From assembly GCA_021613535.1 (NCBI GenBank), contig CP075494.1, positions 4,712,001-4,776,000 on the forward strand: 64,000 bases of DNA, written 5' to 3'. The translations under genes and the position numbers were made by a program. The DNA is from Adineta vaga (Eukaryota > Rotifera). Under the pieces are notes generated by a model that worked only from the letters and a program-made list of their open reading frames with translations, made no database searches and was not told where the DNA came from. The number at the start of each line of letters is the position of its first letter. Positions within the stretch are counted from its first letter, which is position 1. Below are positions 1 through 11,851 of the stretch, piece after piece.

Positions 1-271
1 AGTTGCTGTGCTATAATAATAATAATTCATTTATCTTATCTACTTTATTTATCATTTTCTACTCCCACGTTGCAAGAACGAAGTTAAAGTCAAAGAGGAG
101 GAGAATGATATAAACTATCAAATTCTTGCTATTGCATAGGAACTTTTGTTATTTACTCATTTTGATTATATTTGTCGTTTTATACAACAGAACCAAATCA
201 TTTAAGTCATCTTATCTCATTCTGATGATACTATAGATCAATATCGTATTTTTTCTTTATAACATTTTCTC
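1..271. other. Intergenic, no gene seen
   Basis: AT-rich sequence with stops in all frames. I see no gene, RNA or repeat. It may belong to the flank of the F-box relic that follows. Confidence 0.4.
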
Positions 272-442
272 ACTGAACAATCGTCTCATCTTCGTTCTCT
301 GACATTATTTAACATTTCACAAATTCGCATTTTGAATCGTCTACAGTTTAATTTTTCACCAAAAGATGATCAAATTGATTTCTCTTATCTTTCTCCATAT
401 GTGGAACGTCTACATTGTTCATTTTTATATCGTCAATATTGA
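272..442 (+). pseudogene. F-box/LRR-family gene relic
   Basis: An open stretch of 56 codons ending in TGA (440-442) reads like the middle of the bdelloid F-box/leucine-rich family present intact at 7196-8994: it contains the pattern LRSLTLFNISQIRILNRL and a following YLSPYVERL segment. There is no start codon and no F-box, and the frame is lost on both sides, so it is a fragment. Family assignment is inferred from pattern similarity only. Confidence 0.45.
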
Positions 443-806
443 AATAATAGATTTGATTGAACAATTAGATAATTCTTAAAAGATGCATCAATGACTTATT
501 AAATACTTATCTTGTTTAACAATGAATTATACGTTTTCTTATGATATGCAAAGAATAATGAATGAGTTTGAGGATGCGAATGGACTCAATATTAATACTC
601 ACACCCACGTCGTTAGGATTTATTGACGTTGCTTTTATATCAACCAATGTGTAGGAAAAAAACGGTATGATAAGCAAATGATTTGATTTATATTTCTTTC
701 TCTTTCTGTCTCTATGATTTATTGAGAATAAGATTATCATATTAAAGAAATCTATTACTAAAGAGAAAAAGGTCATTTCTTTTTGTTATCGAAATAGAAT
801 CAAACA
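443..806. other. Intergenic upstream of the serine hydrolase
   Basis: No coding sequence is convincing. A short CACACCCACG motif lies near 600-613, resembling the GT/AC-rich motifs scattered elsewhere in the window. The promoter of the next gene presumably lies here, but I see no clear TATA box. Confidence 0.35.
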
Positions 807-2212
807 ATGATGTTTTTATCGTTGGTGATGCTTGCTACTGTCTTCAATATTGGAGGTAGCAATGGCTTAAACTGTCCAAATCAACAATCAATCAATAAGT
901 TATTCGAGAAAGTTCATATTCCAGGCGCTGTAATCATTGTAGTCAATGCCACTCATACGCTCTACGAACAAACTTTTGGCTATCAATCTTTATTACCGAA
1001 ACAACCGATGAATGTTGACACATCGATATTTTCTCTTGGTTCCATCTCAAAAACATTCATTGCTACTGCTGTTATGCAACTTGTCGAACAAGAACTCATT
1101 GATCTTGATGCAGATATTAACAAGTACTTATCGGAACCTGAGAGACTTATTTTTCATCCACGTTATGCGTCGTATGCCATCACTCTACGTAGATTACTCT
1201 CACATTCAGCTTCCACATATGTCAGTCTTCCAGAACAATACATTCAGCATAGACCAGGTGATGATGCGTTCACTGAATCGTTGGCTGATATATGTTTTAG
1301 ATATGTAAATCCAAACACAACAAACTGGTTACCGAAACCACCAGGTACTGTTACATCGTATTCAAATATTGGGGCAGCTCTAGCTGCATTGGTTGTTGAA
1401 CGAGTAGCAAAAATGCCCTATATCAACTATGTTAAAGAAAAAATTCTCAAACCATTGGGTGTTGATATTACTAAAACTGGTGTACGTCTAGTCGATTTTG
1501 CCAGTACAGAAGATATTGTCAAGCATTATGCCTATGCATCGAACATAACTCATTTCGAACAGTGGAACAAAATAATGTCTCAATTAAATATTACAACGAT
1601 GCTAGTAAATAAAATTTTGTAACTGATGAATGAAATTGATTATGATTGTTTTTTTCTTCATAGGACAACTTTCCTACATGGCTTTACATTCCACATTTTA
1701 GTTTCAGTGCATATCCATCTGGTCTCTTGCGTATGCCAGCTCGTACTTTATCAAAATTTCTTCAGATGTACCTCAACAATGGATCTAATATTCTTCATCC
1801 TCGATCTATTGCTGAAATCCGAACCGTAGTTGGTGGCGGTCTTATACCAGTTTACAATCAAGATTTGAGTATGAATTCTTCAGGACAACGACCATCATCA
1901 CAATTTGGTCTTAGTTGGTATTGGGATACTATGAGCGATGGTCGTCGATATTTTGGTCACGGAGGTTCCTTGCCAGGCATAGTTAATTTGATGTTAGCTA
2001 ACGAAAAGAACAACTTAGGTGTAATTGTTCTTTCAAATGGAGACATCGTTGCACCAACTGATCTATCAAAAGAAATTCTTGAAACATTAGAAAATCTTCA
2101 TATGTCCCTTTTTGCTTGTTTCGACAGCATTCCAATTCACTCGTTCAGTTTTAATTTAAAAGCAGTTCCCATTGTTTTTTTTCTCGCTCTTCTGTCTCTT
2201 TTTTACTTTTAG
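807..2212 (+). CDS. Class-C beta-lactamase-like serine hydrolase, membrane- or GPI-anchored
   Basis: Two exons, 807-1604 and 1664-2212, joined across a 59-nt phase-0 GT-AG intron, give a 448-residue protein. Residues 1-20 form a signal peptide. The penicillin-binding/beta-lactamase fold triad is visible: SxxK at S79-K82 (SLGSISKTF), YSN at 185-187, and HGG at 365-367, the counterpart of KTG. The final 25 residues are hydrophobic, so the enzyme is probably a cell-surface ectoenzyme held by a GPI or membrane anchor. Animal LACTB-like and bacterial esterase/peptidase members share this motif set; the natural substrate (peptide, ester or lactam) cannot be read from sequence. Without the intron the first exon would run on for 5 codons to a stop, so splicing is needed to join SxxK/YSN to HGG. 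Confidence 0.85.
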
Positions 2213-2403
2213 ATAGTTGAAAGATTCATTTTCATAATTATGTACACTCTTCTGAGTTATTTCTATTTCATGAATGATGTATATAATTAGTTACATATTA
2301 AATGTCTCTGCTGATTATCAATGATTGTTTTCATTATTTTTACTACAGGCATTTGAAAATAAACTGGATATTTCCAAAATTTAATTCTAAAGAAAAGATA
2401 AGA

Positions 2404-3506
2404 TACCCATGTAAACATGAAACGCACAATAGACGCGCTCTTGAAGTTTATTGAACTGCGTTCGCACGCAGTCGCATTTAGAAACGCGTCACTACGCAAC
2501 CCAGAAGTATTATCTAAATGCGTTTGGCTGCAAAGATCTTTGAAAACGCGTTGAGATGCATTTCAAAAATCTTCAAAAGCATCTGAACGCGATTGAAACA
2601 CCTTTTAAATGCGTTTCGACGCGGTTTTTGCCTGAATCGCTTTTAAACGCAATTGCTTGGTGCGAATTCGAGGTGTTTTTTCCCAAAAGAATATTTGTAA
2701 TCTGTCTTATAAGTAATCTCAAATCTTATTTTTTTTATTTTGGAAGATATTAAAATATGTAAAATCTTATGTAGAATATATCACTGTCAGTCAAAATCGC
2801 GTGAATGAGTTTGAGAGTCTTTAGTAAACTATTGATCTATCTTGATAAATGAAGTATGTCAAAGTTATAGCTAAAACTATCGTTCGATGTATTTATATGG
2901 ATCATTTGAATTCCATTTATTATTTTAATAAGAAGAATTTCTCAAAAATAATTCATCATCAGATCTTAGAAACAAATCTGTCTAATATTTATTATACAGA
3001 ATAGACGATAAAAAGACAGTTTATCTAAAACTATTAGGCTTATTTAAAAATATATTAAAAAATATTGACATTTGTTTTTGGAAGAAACGATAAAATTATT
3101 TTCGTTGATATATCGAACTTCTAAAGTCAATGATCGACTAGATATCGATTTGAACAAGAATTGATTTCGAGTAAGTATAGCTCATAATGTATGTTCACAA
3201 CTTCTGATCAATGGTTCACACGTTCAAATCTGCTTCTAGACATGTAAGTAAAATATTCAATTCATTTGCCAAAGTAGGCTAAGACCATCCAAATGTAATA
3301 TTGATGGCGACTCTGTTCGAATCTGAATCGCATTCAGACGCAGTTTGAATTCGACTGCGTTCAGATGCAACTAATTTTTCGAGCGCGTAAAAAAGTCAGG
3401 AATGTTTCATCCACGCTGCGTCTCGCTGCGTTTTGATTGCTGTAATCCAGACGCGTTTTAGGCGCGATTGAGACGCCTTTTCACACAAAAAATATTTACA
3501 TGGGTA
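2404..3506. mobile_element. TIR DNA element, about 1.1 kb, non-autonomous
   Basis: The element starts with TACCCATGTAAA (2404-2415) and ends with its exact reverse complement (3495-3506). Both ends are flanked by the same hexamer ATAAGA (2398-2403 and 3507-3512), a target-site duplication. Inside, two subterminal blocks (about 2430-2660 and 3320-3480) are packed with GACGCG/ACGCGT-type words that stand out in this AT-rich DNA; the middle is plain AT-rich sequence. There is no transposase frame, so it is a non-autonomous derivative mobilised in trans. The superfamily is not determined; subterminal repeat blocks occur in several cut-and-paste families. Confidence 0.65.
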
Positions 3507-3512
3507 ATAAGA

Positions 3513-3860
3513 TATATTTATAGAATTTTATGACACTGCCTTAACACAAGATTTCGTAAATATGTTAAAACGATGAGTCAATAAAAATAAGTATTATGTC
3601 GGATTACATGTCTGAAAAAGAAGAAAAAATGCAGTCTACATTACTGTTGTACGTGCGTTTTGATATTTGTTCTTCTCTGGTTTTGTCCATTGGTGGAGTG
3701 TTTTATAACGATATATATGATCAAATAAATGTATGGTATATTTTCTCTCTTGAAAAACAAAAGTATTTTATTATAAGTTATCGCGTAAAAGAGTGTCTTT
3801 TTCATCATACGTCTTTTTTAACATATATTTCTAGAATAAAAGAAAAATCTCTTTTATATT
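3513..3860. other. Intergenic, no gene seen
   Basis: Sequence between the DNA element and the TIR-domain gene. An open frame at 3596-3868 has no recognisable domain and overlaps the next start, so I do not call it. The promoter of the TIR gene is expected here. Confidence 0.35.
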
Positions 3861-5127
3861 ATGGCTGAAAATTCGATTAATACTGAAGATGAAACACAAG
3901 ACAGACGAAGTAATGAGAATAACAAAGGTTTTCCCGCATTTCTAATCGTTATTTTACTTATTATTATTTGGATACTGTCAAATTTCACGATATTCGTGTG
4001 TAGCATTTTACTCGTCCTGGCTGCAAAGTTAATCACTTCGAGTGTCCAAACAAGAGAAAAAGTCATCGCTACTCCTTCATCATCCGGCATTATTAACTCA
4101 GAACCACAAACAACTATTAATTATCTGACCGAAATGCGTAATAGAGGTCAGTTAAGTGTCAATAGCAAAAAACCTTTTTAGAAAATGTCTTTAGCATGAA
4201 ATCTACAAACGAATTGTTATATTTCTATTTAGAATCTGTTGCTGAAACTGTTGCAAACGGTGGAAAAGAAGAAGATGAGAAAGGTGTTGTCCAAAAGGAT
4301 GATACTTCAACCACTCCAGCTGATCCTACTGCAACATTATCTGAAATGTCTGAAGAAGCACTTAATATGTTGATTCTCAAAGGTACGGAAAAACTCTGAT
4401 GAAAGATTTTCTTATTAATATCATCTTCTTTTTCCGTCTACAGATAACCTAGATGGATTATTATTCACAAAACAAGACATTGCAACGCTGGAAAATTCAA
4501 ATTCTACTGGACTAATCAGAGGTAAAATTTCAATAGTATTTCAATGTATAGATTCATGTCATATTTCTATCTCTTAATCTAGATCCATTGGTGACACCAT
4601 TGATATCAGAGTCATCAACTCCAAGTACACCAGTTGATAGTAATTCCGCATTTGTAACAGAAAATCCTATGAAAATAGCTATCTCCTATTCGGGAAAGGA
4701 GAGAAAACGTGTTCTAAACATTACTAGAATTGTACAAGGTCGTCTGAAGACACCCGATTGTCCTGAGCCTGTTTTTATTGATCAAGATTATCAACATGAA
4801 GTTTGTCAAGTCAACGGTCACAATTATGTTTGTGCAATTTACGATCAAGCACACTTAGTAGTTGTCTTTTTATCACCGTCATATCAAGATTCCACGCATT
4901 GTACGGGTGAATGGCGAACAATTGTTGACCGATTTATCACCGACACAAGATACAAAAATGTTAAACAACTTCTTCTGATCAAGCTTGGTGATTATGATGC
5001 GAAGACACTGGGTCTTTCTAAACGAGATTTCCCTCTTGATGGAACCCGAATAACCAATACAGATATTGCTGAAATAATTCTGAACCGGTGGGACGCTGTA
5101 GAAAAACACCTTGCGCAAACTAACTAA
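3861..5127 (+). CDS. Membrane-anchored TIR-domain protein
   Basis: Four exons (3861-4146, 4233-4382, 4444-4521, 4583-5127), all joined in phase 1 by GT-AG introns of 86, 61 and 61 nt, encode 352 residues. Residues about 24-56 form one or two hydrophobic segments near the N-terminus; 57-200 is an acidic, Ser/Thr-rich linker; about 201-345 is a TIR domain: box 1 is AISYSGKERK, the middle has VFIDQDY, and C-T-G-E-W follows at 278-282. E281 sits where catalytic TIRs keep the NAD-cleaving glutamate, so NADase activity is possible but unproven. There are no LRRs, so it is not a Toll receptor; a signalling adaptor or membrane-tethered TIR enzyme fits better. Confidence 0.8.
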
Positions 5128-5247
5128 TAACTTTCTCTTTTGTATGAATCAATAAGTGACTACTTTTTCACATAAATTTTCAAAATTTATAAAAAAAAAA
5201 GAATTCTAATATGCTTTATGAGTAGTCTTTGATAATGAATGATATAG

Positions 5248-6749
5248 TTACAACACACTTCGTTTTAAATAACAGTTTACAAGTGCTAGTCTATTTGTAC
5301 ATGTTACTGTCACTGCATGTCCATCTTCATATGTCCATCCCACTGGTGTCGAATGTCGATCCGATAATGTTCGAATACGACAAAACGAACTTCCATCACA
5401 TTTCAACTCATAATCATATGCAACTGCACCTATATCACTTTCACCTGTTTCACGACATACACTTTCATTCACTCCACTTCGATAAAAGTTCGCCATACTA
5501 CCATTGCGATCATCCATACAGTTTCCCATTCCTAACAACATCCATGTCGATGCTGCACTCACTTGTTCACTACTTGTACTACCACCAGCAGCAGCAATAA
5601 ATAAATCTAATGCAGATGATGTTGTTGCTGAATCTCGAGATGGATCACAACTATTCGATGATGATGATGTTTTATTCCACAATAATCCAAACAAACCATC
5701 AGATTCACATCGATCTGTTGTCCAAAGTGAGATGGCATTTTGTTGAATAAAGGATCGATACTTATCAATATGCAGTGGATCTTTGAGATATGGTATGAGA
5801 TAGTTAAGATGACGAATAAAGATACCTTTGAATAGTTTTTGATCATTATCACAATTTGGTTCACATGGTTCTTTGAGTATTTGACCTGAGGGTGGATATG
5901 TCAAATGTTGAATAGTTGCATCGGCAATGTTCTGAGCAATGTTCAACAGTGTGACATTGTTTGTTGCATTTGCTAACAATGCTAATCCTGATAAGATGAC
6001 ACCTTGATTGTATGTCCATGTTGTTTGATTATTGTTGAGACATGTATCATCACTAGAATAAAATTGAAAAAAGTGTTTGATTTGCTGATAGAATAAAGAT
6101 CATACGTGAGTCCATCATTGATGAGATAGTTGTTATTGATCATATGAGTTTGTTCAAACCAATACCATTCTTTGAGAGCCCAATTGAGATAATAAGTAGG
6201 TGATTTGTGGAGTAATGATGTATAAGGATGTAGACGCATACTACTTGCTAAGAATAGCTCATTAGTAATAGCATTTTTATATGGTCTTGTTGGACACCAA
6301 CGAAGTCCACCTTGACATTTCTGGGAATCCCATGCCTTCTTTATGATCGTTTCATGGATAAGTGCAGCACGATGTAAATATTTAATATTTTGATCAATTT
6401 TATATATTTGAATCCAGGCAAGCAACCACCATTGATGATCATCATAACAATTTCCACCTGCAAATATATCAGTTCTTGCAAATGTATGTTCAAATACGTA
6501 CTTTACAGGCGAATTTCGAAGTGCCAATAGATTAGCTAACGATTCTAGTGTATTGCCAGATTGCCAGGCTTCTTCTTTTTTCCAATGTCCAGTTAGATTA
6601 TGATAATAACAAGCAACGAGTCTTGTTGCTGTTACTTCAGCCCAATTCAAAGCTTCATTCGTTGTAACCAAAGTCTCGATTCTTCTTGCAATAACAAATG
6701 TATGAATTAAAAAGATGAGAATGACAACGAAAGAAAACGATCGTAACAT
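5248..6749 (-). CDS. Secreted GH76 alpha-1,6-mannanase, copy A
   Basis: Two exons on the minus strand (6749-6106 and 6052-5248) with a 53-nt phase-2 intron give 482 residues. A signal peptide covers residues 1-20. Family GH76 features are the Asp pair at 103-104 in CYDDHQWWLLAW, the WQSGNTLESLA segment, and, created exactly across the splice, DDTCLNNNQTTWTYNQG. GH76 enzymes cut alpha-1,6-mannan of fungal walls or bacterial glycans; animals generally lack them, so horizontal acquisition followed by intron gain is the likely history. The paralogue at 11852-13350 has the same intron position. The two genes are near-identical over the 3' 830 bp only. Confidence 0.9.
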
Positions 6750-7195
6750 TTTATAGTATAAAAATGAAAACGATACAATTTCAGAGTTTCTATGCCTCTT
6801 CTAGGCGCGATAACAGAGATAAGAAGAACGACTAACGACAAAAGTCTTGAGAATCGTATATTTTTTTATCTAAAACATCGAGATCATAATAAAAAAAAAA
6901 TCTTGGATATAGTCGGATAGCGCAAATTTAGCTATATAAAACGCTAAAATATGACTATATACAACATGTGAGTATACTGTTTGAGTCTTTTTGATAACAC
7001 TCTCAAATTAGAACAATGTTCGTCATTCGATATTGATTTGATGATTCATACCAACTTTGACCACATCTACTTATTCATTCGTCGCCTATTTAGGTTATAT
7101 AAAAATATGTCATTGACACATATCGGTCAATAAGAGAAAGCATGAATATATTTACATTTATAAGCATATAGAAATTGTCATACATAAAGATAAAT
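6750..7195. promoter_or_regulatory. Shared divergent intergenic region
   Basis: This 446-bp gap separates GH76 copy A (minus) from the F-box gene (plus), so it should hold both promoters. TATA-like words are visible at about 6933-6940 (CTATATAAAA) and 7095-7103 (TTATATAAA), the latter about 95 bp before the F-box ATG. No other feature is seen. Confidence 0.35.
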
Positions 7196-8994
7196 ATGCC
7201 ACAGTCATTTGCTCAATTAAATGATTTACCAGATGAGTTTTTTATGATTATTTTGAAGAAACTACACAATATTGAAGCACTCTATTCTTTAATAGGTTTT
7301 AATACACGACTTAATACAACTGTCCTAGATTCGATTTTTACAAGACATTTAACAATAACACGACCTTTTAATGGTTTTGATCAACTTCCTGATGCAGTAC
7401 TTGATCGGTTTTGTCTTGAAATTTTACCTAAAATCCATGATAAAATTGAATGGATTGATGTTGAATCACCGTCTTTAGAACGTGTTCTTTTTTTAATAAA
7501 CTATCCTAATTTAAATGGACTTGGTTTATATGATCTTTCATCCGAACGAGCTCGAGATCTCTTTACTAGTAAGATATCTTCAATTTTTTCGATAATTGAT
7601 TAAAATGGAACATTTAAATACATAAGAAATGAATTCATATTATAAGAAAAGAGAATAGAACAGACTATTACAATTAGTTCTTGAAAAAATCTTTCCACTG
7701 TTTATTAAGATTCAAGTTTATTAATCTCTGTTTTCAAAAGTCAACTTTCATCACTTGTTATTGAGATAAATAAATGTCAAGGACTAGAGAGTCCGGTCGA
7801 AGATATAAATATATTTATATTAACACAAATCATTACCAAGTTTACTAATTTACAATATTTAAAATATGGCGCATCTTCCTCTACTTATCATCAGTTAACA
7901 TTGTGTTCATCACTTACGAATGTCTATTCTTCAACTCTATTAGAATTACATGTCGTATTAGACTCTTATGTTGATTGTCTTTATTTACTTGATGGTCGGT
8001 TCAGTCAACTCCATACGTTGTCTGTCTTTATCTGTTCTTTCTCTGGCCCTTCATTAACGAAGATCAATAATGAAGTAAGTTACTGATATTTTTAAAACAG
8101 CTTTTTCTTATTCAGGTGCGTTTATAATACTTTTACGAAAATTAATTCTTTGTTTTCTAGAAGAAACTTCCGAATTTAAAATGCTTCTCGTTTACTCAAA
8201 ATGGAATGATATATATCTACAATACTTTTCTTGTTCCACTTTTACGGCGAATGCTAAATTTAGAACAACTCGGTTTGTATTTTATCACTGATAAATCACT
8301 TATTGATGGTTATAGTATAGAAAAAGATTTTACGAATTTCATGATAAAAATAAATCAATTCAGATTTAGTATCCATTCAAGTGTTACTGTTAATCAACAG
8401 GGTAATTTCCTATCAAATGAAGATATTCAAAACACATTCATAAATTTTAAAAACGATCGGATTATATCATCTGTTGATCATTTTTTACACGAAAATCTCT
8501 ATCATTGCCATGTTTATTCATATCCATATACATTACCATGTTATGATAACATAACAAATAATTTTCCTGGTAGATTATTTCAATGTGTTCATAAAATATC
8601 ACTAGTGGATGAACGTTCTTTTGAACATGAATTTTTTATTCAAATTGCTCAATGTTTTCCATGTCTGAAAAAATTTATCTTGCATAATCGAGAAGCACAA
8701 AAGAACGAAAATCAACAATGGTCTATCGTAAATTATCCTCATCTTATTGAACTTGATCTTGTTCGAGTTCATGAAAATTATGTTGAACAATTCTTAGATG
8801 AGAGAAAAATGTCTTTACCAAACGATGTTTATCTTCTTGTAAATTATAATATTCTAGAAAAAGTAACACACACTTTTACAAGAGATGCAACACGAATGAA
8901 TTGTTCTAAAATTAATCATTTACTACTGTTCAATGAACCAGATTTTGCTCTTAATCTAAAAGATTATTTTCCTAATGCTAAAATAGAGTGGTAG
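7196..8994 (+). CDS. F-box protein with LRR-like C-terminal region
   Basis: Three exons (7196-7568, 7710-8074, 8161-8994) with introns of 141 and 86 nt give 523 residues. The start is the ATG at 7196; a longer in-frame start upstream would be TTG. Residues about 8-45 form an F-box (LNDLPDEFFMIILKKL). The rest has degenerate leucine-rich repeats with segments such as LLDGRFSQLHTL and CFPCLKKFIL, seen repeatedly in bdelloid F-box paralogues. The role expected is substrate recognition in an SCF ubiquitin ligase. The region around 7569-7709 has stops but is removed cleanly by a canonical GTAAGA donor and an AAG acceptor in matching phase, so I call the gene intact. Confidence 0.75.
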
Positions 8995-9036
8995 TCGACT
9001 ATTTATTAAATAAAACTTGGAAAAGGAATTTCTATT

Positions 9037-9300
9037 ATTGTATGTTTGTTTTAGTATAAAAATACGGTGAATGATGGTTTCAAAGTGAAATTCAACGATC
9101 ACCTAACTCATGATGGGTTAGTTATTCTCTAACATAAAAAATACGTTTTTAATATTTTGTTTATATGCCAAATATGATTCTTATTGAAAAGGATGGAAAG
9201 GAATTTTAGAATTAATTATTAATATTAGTGAGCGATATTATTACTGGAGGGTTGATTTTATTTATTTTCACGATATCATAGTACGTCACTAGGTATAACG
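9037..9300 (+). repeat. Dispersed repeat copy 1, downstream of an F-box gene
   Basis: Segments here recur as the reverse complement at about 21940-22215, including ATTATTGTATGTTTGTTTTA, TCACCTAACTCATGATGGGT, TTCTTATTGAAAAGGAT and ACTAGGTATAACGAA, in the same order with indels between them. Both copies follow an F-box gene but in opposite orientation relative to it. No terminal repeats or target duplication were found, so whether it is a mobile element is open. Confidence 0.6.
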
Positions 9301-9774
9301 AACGAAATACACATATTTACTACATAATTGGTAATTGAAATTGAAATATGGAGAAAATGTATTTACTTGAAGAATAAGATGTTTTAAAAACGAGAATTTT
9401 GTCGAAATACAAGCTAATTCTTGAAAGTTACACATATGGAATATTATACGACGATAAATGAGTTCAGGAAATCCAACTGACGAGAGAAGAAACGATGAAT
9501 CTGTAAATTTGTAAATAATGCTGGAGAAGATGAACTATTTTCGTAAAAATAATCAATCGTTAATACTATATGGCTGATATTTTCTATGATTTCTTCATAT
9601 AAAATAAAAGTAAAATGAGTAAACGAGCAATATTATTTGACTAAAATTTTGAATATTTATAAATAATATGTAACACATCTTTTCTATTAACTGTAAATCG
9701 ATTTTCTTTTCATTGCTCTTTACTTAATGATTCTTATGGAATAAATGCGAACGATGAATTATAGAATATCATTT
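9301..9774. other. Intergenic, no gene seen
   Basis: AT-rich sequence between dispersed repeat copy 1 and the 3' end of the minus-strand decarboxylase gene. No open frame or RNA gene is convincing. Confidence 0.35.
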
Positions 9775-11480
9775 TTAATTGATTAAAAAAGTTTGAAGTC
9801 GAGTTTGATACAGTTTCCAAATCGTTTCGATAAATAAATCAAAATCTTCTTTAGTACTGCGATGACTTACAATACATACACGTATATAAACTCGATTTTC
9901 AATAGATGTCGAAGATGGAAATGCAATACCAGAGGAATATATATCTTTCAGAAGTTGATTATTAAATAAATTCATCTGTTCATAATCAGTTGAGTTAAAT
10001 TCTTTTGGTTCAAATCGAAAGTTAACGATATTTAATGAAACTGGACGAACAACACGTATAATGTCCTGATGTTGTTCTAATAATGATAGAAAATATTGAG
10101 CTTGTTCACAATTATCAGCAATTTTCTGACCAAGTTTTATAAGACCATGTTCTTTTAATGTACACCAGACTTTCAAAGCACGAAACGAACATGAAAGTTC
10201 AATACCTAAATTATAACACCAATGTTTATTATCGGTATTGTTTCGTTCAGGTTTAGATAAGTATGGTGAAGTCACAGCAAAAGTAGACTCAAGATCAGTA
10301 TGATCTCGAATTAATATACAACCAGCATCAAATGGACAATGCAACCATTTATGAAAGTCAAATGCTACAGAATCAGCTTGATCAATACCTGTAACCAGAT
10401 GACAACGTTGAGGATCAAGTATAACAAAGCTGCCAAATGCTCCATCGACATGAAACCAAATATTTTCTTGACGTGCAATCGAAGAAATTTCCAGAAGATT
10501 GTCAAAAGCACCCGTGTTCACTGTACCTATCGAACAAATACGTACAAAGTTCAAATCGTATCTATTTTTGTAGTTCTATTTTCTCCAGAATATTTACCTG
10601 CATTACCAATAACACAAAATGGAATAAAACCTTTCTCTCGATCACTTCTAATTGCTAGTTTTAGTTCGTCGATTTTTATTTGAAAATTTTCATCCACTGC
10701 TATGTGATGCAATGCACTAGAACCAAGACCTAATAATTCTAAGGCTTTTTGTACACATACATGTGCTTCTACGGATGCATATGCAATTAATTGTCGTTCA
10801 TGTATAAGACCATTTTTGCGAACATCAGCTAATATGCGTTGACGAGCTGCTGCCATACTAATTAAAGTAGCAATAGAGGTACCACTTACGAGTAAACCAC
10901 CTGTAATATCCTTTGGAAAGCCAAAAATTTGACGCATCCATTCAATAACTGTTCGCTCAACAAATGCAGCACTATGGGTACTTGAACAAGCATTGATGTT
11001 GATTGTCGCTGAAATCATATCTGCAAGAACACCACCTAACGTTCCTTCACCCGATACCCAACCCCAAAATCGTGGATGTACATTGCCTCTAGCATAAGGC
11101 ACAACATAATTAAATACATCACGACAAACAGACGATAAGGATTGACCTTTGCTTGGTAATGGTTCATCTTCTATAGTTGTAATCACAGTGCTGGGCATTA
11201 TTTGCGATACAGGACGATCTCGTACATATTGAATATAATCTAAAGATAGATTAAGGGTTTCATGTGCTATCAATCGAGCTGATGTCCAATCGACAGGATC
11301 GAGCGATGAGCTTTGTGTATTAGTTAATGATGTTGAAGAAGATAATTTCTCCTCTCCGATTTCATTAATTATGTTGACGATATTTCTTTTCCATTGATTC
11401 AGTGATTCAATGTCTTGTATAGGTTCATGTAATTTAACCAAAATTTGTCCAGTTAAATCTTTTAACTTTAGATCTGCCAT
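9775..11480 (-). CDS. PLP-dependent decarboxylase (aromatic-amino-acid/group II type)
   Basis: Two exons on the minus strand (11480-10598 and 10526-9775), with a 71-nt phase-1 intron, give 544 residues. The fold-type-I PLP decarboxylase signature is complete: HVDGAFG (320-326) with the cofactor-binding Asp at 322, and the Schiff-base lysine K354 in DFHKWLHCPFD; the substrate entry segment HPRFWGWVSGEGTLGG and the SGTSIATL cofactor loop lie in exon 1. The splice joins CVIGNA to GTVNTGAFD, the conserved strand before the cofactor site. It resembles bacterial group II decarboxylases as much as animal DDC, so transfer is possible; the amine product is not predictable. No signal peptide; cytosolic. 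Confidence 0.85.
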
Positions 11481-11851
11481 TTACAAAGAAGATATCTTCT
11501 AAAATGATATATGCTGTTATGTTTAATATTTTTCTTTTCTTTTGTCAAGGTTTTTTGATGATAACAATAATATTGATAAGCAAGAAAATATCATTCTGTT
11601 TCAATTTTTTTCAATGTTCTATTACTATTAGACTAAAAAAACTATAGAAGATAATTACTTATCATATTGAAATCAGACATATTCTGACAAGGATGCGATG
11701 AGTTTCTATCAACTGGAATAGTTTTCTAGTCATCAAAAATTCAAAAACTCTAAAAGACAATCAATAAACTCAGTTCTTTTTTGCAGCAAACGTATCGATG
11801 GTAGAGTGTGTTACTTCAAAAAATGTTTGTTTAAAGAAAATATAACTAGAA
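11481..11851. other. Intergenic between decarboxylase and GH76 copy B
   Basis: Contains the expected promoter of the minus-strand decarboxylase and the 3' flank of GH76 copy B. I see no gene, RNA or repeat. Confidence 0.35.

Noticed and set aside
3596-3868. Open frame upstream of the TIR gene
   Set aside because: No domain, poor start, and it overlaps the TIR start in another frame.
5229-5600. Long His/Tyr-rich plus-strand frame, repeated at 11806-12198
   Set aside because: It is the antisense reading of the GH76 exons, conserved between copies only because the genes are near-identical there.
7569-7709. Lesion splitting the F-box gene
   Set aside because: Canonical donor and acceptor in matching phase give a continuous protein like its relatives.
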